Shown here in pieces: positions 57,041-64,000 of a stretch of 64,000 nucleotides of DNA. The DNA is from Siphonodentalium dalli. Lineage: Eukaryota > Mollusca > Scaphopoda > Gadilida > Siphonodentaliidae. A program made the position numbers and the translations under genes. Under the pieces are notes generated by a model. That model worked only from the letters and a program-made list of their open reading frames with translations, did not search any database and had not been told where the DNA came from. Positions within the stretch are counted from its first letter, which is position 1; each line of letters begins with the position of its first letter. The stretch covers positions 151,730,224 through 151,794,223 of the forward strand of contig CP136066.1 in the NCBI GenBank assembly GCA_032622095.1. Direction: 5' to 3'.

Positions 57041-57504
57041 CAGCCCTGGGAATTAGCCTAGGCAATAGGCAATGCCTAGGTAAAAGCAGAGGCAAAATCA
57101 GTTTGCCTAGGCAATTATATTGCTTAGGTAAAACAAGTTTATTGGGTTACTAAAATTGATTTGTGTCTATCAGAAATAGAACCTCTTTAGCCAAAATGAC
57201 TTCCTTAAATAACTCTTTACATATATTGTCCTAAAATTGTTTCCATGGCACTGGGCCATTAACTAGCTACCCATAAGGGCACTAGTTTTGGAGATGATTT
57301 GTGGAATGTATATATTTGATGAGTAGTGGCCTGGAAATGTTCTCCAAAATAACTAAGCATTTCAGGTTATTATTGAATCATATTGGTTTGAGATGGCAAT
57401 ATTGTTGCAAAATTGCCTAGGTAAAATCTGTTTTTGCCTAGGCCGATTTCTTTCACCTAGGAAAAAATATTGCCTAGGCAAATTTTCCTTAATTCCCAGG
57501 GCTG
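57041..57504. mobile_element. hAT-like foldback element with CAGCCCTGGG ends
   Basis: CAGCCCTGGGAATTAGCC at the left pairs with TTAATTCCCAGGGCTG at the right. If the element starts at AGCCC, the flanks are TATTGACC and GATTGACC (7 of 8). The subterminal parts are rich in TTGCCTAGGCAA-type palindromes (more than six copies), possible transposase sites. Length about 464 bp, non-coding. A 12-G tract lies just outside the left end (57019-57030). Confidence 0.75.
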
Positions 57505-58710
57505 ATTGACCATGTCACAAATGAACCACCATAGAGTACTAGACCTGAGATGGGAAAGAATCTATTTAAATATTCAATATTGAATCCATTGATCACAACA
57601 TCTGCTTTGTCATCGGTTGTCAACTGAGAAAGAACATGGAAAATATTTATGTAATGGATTAAATAAATTCTATTTTTTATAATTTGTCATGATTATATAC
57701 ATGTAATATACTAGCAGGGTTACCCGGCGTTGCCCAGGTTAATGTATGCTGTGGATATTTGATGGGAATAGAGAATGCTCTTGCTTAAAGTGTTATACGT
57801 TTTCTCATAAATTGTAAATTCAAATAGCATCACAAAACATGATTATTAGTCATGGAATATAAGTAGTGGCTCACCTTGTCAATTGTCATTCTGTTTATCG
57901 CGATTAATCCGTTCCACCAATAATGAAGTATTTATTTATTTACAACTGCGTATACATTAGACGTTATAATATTATACATGAACATCATAAACACATTAGT
58001 TCGATAAAAGATGATAATTGGGTTTTACATATTGAGATGTATCAATCAATCTAGTGGGTTGGACTAAGATCTCGAGGACACTTGGCTACCATATCTCCAT
58101 GAAGATGCAGATGTTTCAAAGAAATTTCCAGGTGCTCCTCTGTTCATGGTGCTATATATTGGCTAAATATTCTCAGCTACATGTGCCAGGCACAGAGCGA
58201 GATTTTGAGTTGTTTATGTCAGTCGATGAGTCTGTTCTAAAACCCTTGTCAGATGTCAGTATTGGTAGGATCCTGAAAAGTCTTGTGCTACTAATTGCAT
58301 TTTTTCTTGTATATCAGAAGAAACTATATTTGACTGCACACTGTGACCACTATTTTTGAACAGGCCTTCCATATCTCTTGACAAATTGTAACTTTTTGTG
58401 GAAACTTTATTGAATGGAACAGACTAAATTTTTTTATTATATATTATATGCAATCCTCTAACGGTTCGAGGTCTCTCAGTTTGCACGAATATATGTATCT
58501 CTTCAATAGAATGATAAATATACGTTTAATGCTTCTTCTAGTTATCTCTTTTTGCTAGCTCATTGTGTGAATGCCTTGATTGCCATTCCCATATAAATAT
58601 GACTGTTAAGAAGATATAATTGTTCAAGTGACTTATGTGGGTCACCATATGTCGGGATTGTGAAATGTAAACGCCCAACTACTTAAAATGATATGGAGAT
58701 GGCCTGGTGA
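57505..58710. other. No supported gene; one dispersed-repeat end
   Basis: CTAGCAGGGTTACCCGGCG with TTGCCCAGG at 57712-57740 resembles a dispersed terminal motif common in mollusc DNA (recollection). A 101-codon plus-strand frame at 58054-58359 has a hydrophobic C-terminal run but no motif, and is not called. Confidence 0.4.
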
Positions 58711-59560
58711 CTGTATATAACTAATATGTGGATATCGGCGAATAGCAATCTTATCAATGATAGTGCATATCCGCTCGCCATCCGTGACGCAAACGACACC
58801 AAATGTGATTCAATTCATGGTATATCATTAGAGAAAAACGTGTATGAATTTGGTGGAATTTGGTTTATTAAATCAATTGTTGATGCAACGCTGACTCGAA
58901 CAATGCCATATTGCGAAGGTGATTATGTATTCGTTTGGTGGAAATCAGCGACAAAAATATTTCACCATATTTTTTAAATTTCCCCTCCCACAAACAGCGT
59001 CATTTTAGAAAATTTTAACCCGCACCATTATCTTCCTTGTAAAAAGTTACCCCTCTTAGAACGCCTTGGTGCCATCTCAATTGTACCGCGTGAAGTTATA
59101 TATAGAACGCACACAGACAGACAAAAAGACAGACAGCACGATTTTATTTCTTGTATCATTTGAGAAGAACGTGTCTGAATTTGATGGTAATTGGTACTAA
59201 AAATATTTTGTATCAGTTTTGGTGACCCTCCCGTCCCTATTTCGGACTCAACCTGCACACACTAAGACTCATTAGAGATTAGAGATGCATATATATGAAA
59301 TTGGTGAAAATTGGCGAGTATACAAATTCGTATCAAATTTAAGGTCCCAATATCTCTCACCCATAGGGCACCAATTTGGTGTATCTAAACCACACGATAA
59401 GATCCTCGTATCACGGAGAAGAATATGTATCAATCTGGTGGAAATCGGCACTAACCATATAGATATAATCTTTTGTGTCCCTCTCATCTCTATACAGCAC
59501 TGACTCGAATGGCCCCACTTGTGACATCCTTAAACCACACGATTACACTCCTGATATCAT
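58711..59560. repeat. Diverged repeats with AATTTGGTGGAA modules
   Basis: Phrases such as GTATGAATTTGGTGGAATTT (58841), GTCTGAATTTGATGGTAATT (59172) and GTATCAATCTGGTGGAAATC (59425) follow AGAAAAACGT/AGAAGAACGTG/GGAGAAGAATA in each case, about 250-330 bp apart. A CAGACAGACAAAAAGACAGA microsatellite lies at 59110. Old tandem or dispersed repeats; no gene. Confidence 0.5.
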
Positions 59561-59573
59561 GGAGATGATTGTT

Positions 59574-60350
59574 TTGAATCTAAAATCAAACAGTGCTTGA
59601 TATTATTTTTTTACTTGTGATATTGACGTGAGTATACACATTCTTAAGTTCTACCGGTTATTTCCCATGACGGAAATCCTTCCACTTACGATTGAATCGT
59701 GGTCGTCTGAACGTTCACTAAATGATGTTTAGTTTTCGTATCTGCCATGATTTCTGTTAGAGAATAATTGTTTACATTCCAATGAACATTAAAATGAACT
59801 GAAAACACACTGCCAATGGGCGCCAGACTTTCATAAACACAATTTAGTGAATGTTCAGACAACCACGATACAATCGTAAGTGGAGAAATCGGGCCAGACG
59901 AGATCGTGGAAAGTCTGTTGACTCTGTTCACATGATTGCAATGTCGTCGTACATGATGATATCGTAGGTTGTTCATAAAGCATGTGATTGACTACCCTGC
60001 GATCTTTACAGCCACAAATTTTACATACATACAAGGAATTGGGCCTGACAAAATCGTGGATAGTGTTTGTTCACACAATTGCGATGTTGTCGTACATGTA
60101 CATGATGATATTGTAGGTTATACATACACATGACCGCGATGTACCGCGATGTATACCGCGATTACATCGCAAGTGGAGATATCCCAGGATACGTCACAAT
60201 TTCAAATCTAAAATCAAACAGTGCTTGATATTATTTTTTGACTTGCGATTTTGACGTGAGCATGCACAGTCTAACTACCGGTTACTTCCTGCGACTTCCG
60301 GTTACTTCCACTTACGAATTGTGGTCGTCTGAACGTTCACTTAAGTAATG
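59574..60350. repeat. Direct repeats with an internal foldback
   Basis: CTAAAATCAAACAGTGCTTG and ATATTATTTTTTNACTTG with CTACCGGTTA and GTGGTCGTCTGAACGTTCAC occur at 59574-59722 and 60207-60350. Within the first copy, CCACTTACGATTG and GTGGTCGTCTGAACGTTCAC are complemented at 59843-59885 (GTGAATGTTCAGACAACCAC, CAATCGTAAGTGG), a foldback of about 210 bp. Between the direct copies, GTCGTACATG...ATGATAT and GTGGA phrases form a further diverged duplication. Confidence 0.6.
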
Positions 60351-60657
60351 GCCGGTGTTAATGCCGATCACAAACCTGTGTACATTTTAAAACCCTGTGT
60401 ACCCTTCAGCACATTTTTTGGTGAGAGTGACTCCTTCAGCCTTACTGGACTCTGATGGCGGAAGAGTTACGTCGTGGCCCAGAGTTGGACCGAACAGTTA
60501 GCGGAGTGTCTACCCATTGCACAGGTTGTCCGTACAACATAAGAATCTATATTACATCTTATCAACTATTCCAGTTGAATTTAAGATGTGACAAACTTAG
60601 TGACCACTGCCTAAAATGATGGAAAAGGTCAGAAATTAGAATTTAGATCGTATAACA

Positions 60658-60795
60658 ACACTCGAAATTAGGAAAATATCCGACGGCAAATTTAATGCTT
60701 TGGCATGTTAGATTCCACACAATCATTTTGCCACGGTTATTTCACACGTCATTGCTTACAATATGTTATTGCCGTGACTAACTTTGAATTTCGAC
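60658..60795. mobile_element. CAGCCC-family MITE, copy C
   Basis: It shares CTCGAAATTAGG, CGACGGCAAATTTAATGC, TTGGCATGTTAGATTCC, TTTTGCCACGG and GTCATTGCTTA with copy A. The ends have lost the CAGCCC hexamer. It is the oldest of the three copies seen here. Confidence 0.6.
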
Positions 60796-62214
60796 CACTA
60801 AAAATGTTTGGTTGTCAATGTCAGTCTAATTCTATTGAAAATCGGGTAAAATGAAAATAATTTTTCGAAATAATTGGAAAAATCTTACGAAGTTACGACT
60901 TACGACGTTAATTTCTTTTTGTGTGTCACCTCTGTCAGTCTGTGGCACTGAAAACTGAGCCATAGTTAACCTAAAAATGTCTGTCTTCCATCAGATACCG
61001 TAAAACCCTTAAGGAGCATGGCCTGCATGGAAAATATCTGTTAGAAATTGAATACAAATTCACAACAATTGATCCGCCATTCTGTGTTGTGTTTTAAAAC
61101 ATCACGTGACAACATTGACCTCCTTCGCCGACTATTGGCAACACCCATAAACAACACGTGACACCCCCTAACTGATTTCTCATTGGTCAATATATCCCCT
61201 ATACCGTAGAAGCGGGGGCTGATATAGACCCTACCTGTGATTCTCGCCTATAATAACTATTTTTTTTTACCATATCTTCACCCTTAGAATGCAATGCCAT
61301 TCATCATGACCTCATCAAACTTGAACAATGATAGGCCGATCATGGTGGGCAGATGTTTAACCCATACCTTGGCAATAGTGATTAGCTATTTTCAGCTTGC
61401 ATGCTAAAATCCATAATATTCAATGTTAATCTTCAAAGAACTCTGTGGCCCCTAAAATTCGATCAACCATGACAGTATGAACAAATTGAAAACTAGGGTC
61501 CTGGCAATAATCTACACCAAGTGTTAACAACATCTGCCATCTTGGTTTGGATAAAAAGATTTTTGAAGTACTTATTTGATTTTAGTGTTATTTGACCCTT
61601 TTGTTGCCCCCTGTCTAGTAGACCCCGAAGCCACGACAAATAGTTTTCATGGCTGGCTAAACCGATTTTCGTCGCTGGTTAGCTAGCTAAGCCGGCTCAG
61701 TCACGACGTTCGTGGCTGACGAAATATGGCGGCTCAGCCGGCTGAGATGTTATCATTCAGCGTATTTCCGTTTCCGAAATGTTCCTAATCCCTTTATCGG
61801 TTATAGATGCCGTTTCTTTTAGCGTTTGTGGTGAACCCGTAGAATTCCAGACCACTCGTAATCTTTTGATGTTGGGCTTTTCCATTACGGCAAAATTCAC
61901 GAAGGACTGGCATGGATATACTATGTAGTTTCCCATCTAATCGGTATAAGTAGTTACATTGGGACTTCTGTCGACTTCAGACTGCTATCATCACTGCCAT
62001 CTTGCGATATATGCATGCATCATTGAATGATGAACCGGATAGTAATGATATATTCTATTTCAAACTATTTTCTATTCTTATGTGTATATATTGACAAATG
62101 CCAGTGATGTCTGAGACTGGGTGTTGTCGATATAAACAATTTATATTTTAACCCTTTCAATACCGAATGGATGCGCCCATTCAGTTATATGCCCTTACCG
62201 AAATTCCCTACCCT
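60796..62214. other. No gene; fragment of the satellite-flanking arm
   Basis: At about 61330-61385, GATAGGCCGATCATGGTGGG, CAGATGTTTAACCCATACC and TTGGCAATAGTGATTA is a third, diverged copy of the arm segment at 4225-4275 and 23555-23605. A CCGGCTNAG/GCTGGCTAA-rich stretch lies at 61650-61750. No coding sequence was recognised. Confidence 0.5.
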
Positions 62215-62545
62215 AATTTCTCATGAGTTTCTCCTGTGAAACTCATGTTAGTTTCTCACATGAGTTTCTCAGTAGTTTTTTAAGATGCAAATGAGGTGGG
62301 TGGAGCTTTAAAACTAACATGATTTCTCCTGAGAATAGGGTAGAAATATTCCTCCTGAGAAATATTTCTCCTGAGAAATATTTCTCCTGAGAAATATTCC
62401 TTCTGAGAATAGGGTAGAAATATTCCTCCTGAGAAATATTCCTCCTGAGAAATATTCCTCCTGAGAATAGGGTAGAAATATTTCTCCTGAGATTAGGGTA
62501 GAAATTTTTCTCACCTGAGAATAGGGTAGAAATTGTTGCACATAG
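62215..62545. repeat. TTTCTCCTGAGAA minisatellite
   Basis: The block ATTCCTCCTGAGAA or ATTTCTCCTGAGAA recurs about ten times, interspersed with TAGGGTAGAAAT, between 62330 and 62535. Related TTTCTCATGAGTTTCTC units lie just upstream. An 80-codon minus-strand frame arises from the repeat and is not a gene. Confidence 0.75.
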
Positions 62546-62965
62546 TTAGTCATCATCTGATAATGTTTTTAATACACTGTTAATTGGAGTGATCTGTATT
62601 TATCACAAATTTCTAGCTTACTTTTCATCTTATATTTGAGAATATACCCGGATTGGTGTGCGCAATACTGCTTATGTGATACTCATAATCCTCGAAGAAA
62701 AGATGACAATATGAAGGGAATATGTAATGCAAGAAATATTTATTCCATTCTCATAAATAATTAGCAGAACATAAAATAGTTTTCAAAACATAACCAGGAT
62801 AGTATTATACTGAAGATTGTACATGAACATATTATATGAGAGGGTAGTATGATCCACAGACTGGTGGCCCCCATAGAAGATAGGCCTACATACATGTATA
62901 GGGGAAATATGATCTTGTATAAACTTAATTTTTCAATTTACATTATTATGCTCAGAAGACATATT
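62546..62965. other. No feature recognised
   Basis: AT-rich sequence without supported genes or repeats. Confidence 0.45.
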
Positions 62966-62967
62966 TA

Positions 62968-63181
62968 CAGTAATGCCCTAATTAATCGACTCCTTTAACC
63001 ACAGCAGAATTATGGGTAACTTTTCAGGATTTAGTCGGAAATATGGCTTGTTGCCATTCATCGGAAAGCTTTCGGGGAGAGCTTTACGATGAATGGCAAC
63101 AAGCCATATTTCCGACTAAATCCTGAAAAGTTACCCATAAATCTGCTGTGGTTAAAGGAGTGATTAATTAGGGCATTACTG
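62968..63181. mobile_element. Tc1/mariner-type foldback MITE, 214 bp
   Basis: CAGTAATGCCCTAATTAATC at the left is complemented by GATTAATTAGGGCATTACTG at the right. TA flanks both ends (62966-62967 and 63182-63183). The arms are almost perfectly complementary over about 95 bp (GTTACCCATAA, TTTAGTCGGAAATATGGC, TTGCCATTCATCG) around a small loop. CAGT ends with TA duplication point to Tc1/mariner. Near-identity of the arms suggests a young element. Confidence 0.9.
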
Positions 63182-63183
63182 TA

Positions 63184-64000
63184 GGTTAACCATGAAATAC
63201 AATCCAGTTTAAACATTAAATAAAAAAAGGTATTAGTTCATGGTTGCATGATTTAATATTTATTACACAATTATGTACATAGCTATATCCGTTTCGGCAC
63301 ATCCTGGCCTTTCCATAGCTTATTGTCAATGGTGATGGACTGATCTTGGTCATGGTAGTTCACTTGATAATTAAATTATATTTTCATCTACTTTAAAGAA
63401 ATTAATATTTAAGGCATATGAAAGAACAGCATTTTATAAACCGGTTTAAATTCTCACTCAATCGACAATAACGCGCCCAGGTCAAAATATGCATTAATCT
63501 TAAATATGCATTAATCTTAAACAAACCTTATAATTTACATACTTCAGATTTCTTCGTAAGTTCTCAAATTTTTGTTGACCATGTCATCACATGGTAACTG
63601 TTATGTAATTCACAACATATAATGAAAATACCTATGCATCTGGTACAATGTTGTCATTTTTTTGGTGTTCATTGATATACAGGCCACACAAAAATTAAAT
63701 TAAGACAGAATGGCAGCCACAAACACATCAACAGATTAAATAGTACAAAACTGGAATCAAGTAACTACAATGTTATAGTGTTTTATGATACAATCCCCAT
63801 TAGAAACACATGTCTGCTCAGGTTACCTGTTAAAGCCAAACCAAGTTAATTTAATGATGTTCCTCTAACTTCCTCATATAATTTAATTGAATTATCTAAT
63901 GATTTACCATAACCTCCATTTGGTACAGAGGAGAAGATGAGACCATATCTCACCATTCAGAATTACAGTCAGAAACACATCAACAGATTAAATGGTTAAA
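63184..64000. other. No gene; short direct repeat at the right edge
   Basis: ACACATCAACAGATTAAAT occurs at 63723 and again at 63976, about 253 bp apart. It may be the start of a tandem repeat that continues beyond the window. No coding sequence was recognised. Confidence 0.4.

Noticed and set aside
58054-58359. 101-codon frame as a small membrane protein
   Set aside because: A single hydrophobic run and no conserved motif; codon and residue composition resemble chance AT-rich translation.
62314-62556. 80-codon minus-strand frame
   Set aside because: It is a direct translation of the TTTCTCCTGAGAA minisatellite.

Overview
This window looks like repeat-rich nuclear DNA from a marine lophotrochozoan, most likely a mollusc. 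The reasons are high A+T content, no dense gene packing, a 17.9-kb satellite array, many short inverted-repeat transposons, a tRNA-headed SINE, and scattered dispersed sequences with GTCCGTCC/CTGTCTGT tracts and 'agctccacc...gtctcaggtgagct' ends that I associate with bivalve and gastropod genomes. The species cannot be named from the sequence. No multi-exon host gene could be assembled; most short open frames here are chance frames or satellite shadows.

Layout. 1-2.1 kb: unassigned AT-rich DNA with three small foldback sequences. 2.1-26.1 kb: the dominant structure, a left arm (about 2.11-4.35 kb) and a right arm (about 23.55-26.1 kb) that are largely colinear inverted copies and enclose a 201/202-bp satellite (4.44-22.34 kb, about 89 monomers). 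Each core monomer carries a palindrome of about 26 bp, and the array has 7-mer (1,411 bp) and 26-mer (5,238 bp) higher-order repeats with decayed edges. 26.1-42 kb: a segmental duplication (28.1-29.5 versus 40.0-41.4 kb) in which each copy carries a different inverted-repeat insertion and the other copy supplies the empty site; an inverted-repeat pair with 5 kb between (31.5-36.8 kb) enclosing eroded coding sequence; and a hAT-type element at 38.5-39.7 kb. 42-47 kb: a near-perfect palindrome, a CAGCCC-ended MITE, and an 0.8-kb direct duplication made of smaller repeats.

47.8-52.6 kb is the most gene-like part. Two hAT-type elements with exact 8-bp target duplications lie here. The larger (49,296-52,257) sits inside a foldback element and carries a FLYWCH zinc-finger reading frame. 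Immediately upstream of that frame sits a retroposed unit with its own target duplication, a 272-codon intact reading frame, terminal hairpins and an A-rich tail. A TATA box lies just outside the retroposed unit, so the insertion may have taken over the FLYWCH promoter. 52.6-64 kb: a second MITE copy, a SINE, a hAT-like foldback, a minisatellite and a Tc1-like MITE with TA duplications.

The window therefore records layered transposition. At least four elements have exact 8-bp target duplications of hAT type; others have TAA or TA duplications. The only intact coding sequences of note are cargo inside one of the hAT-type elements.
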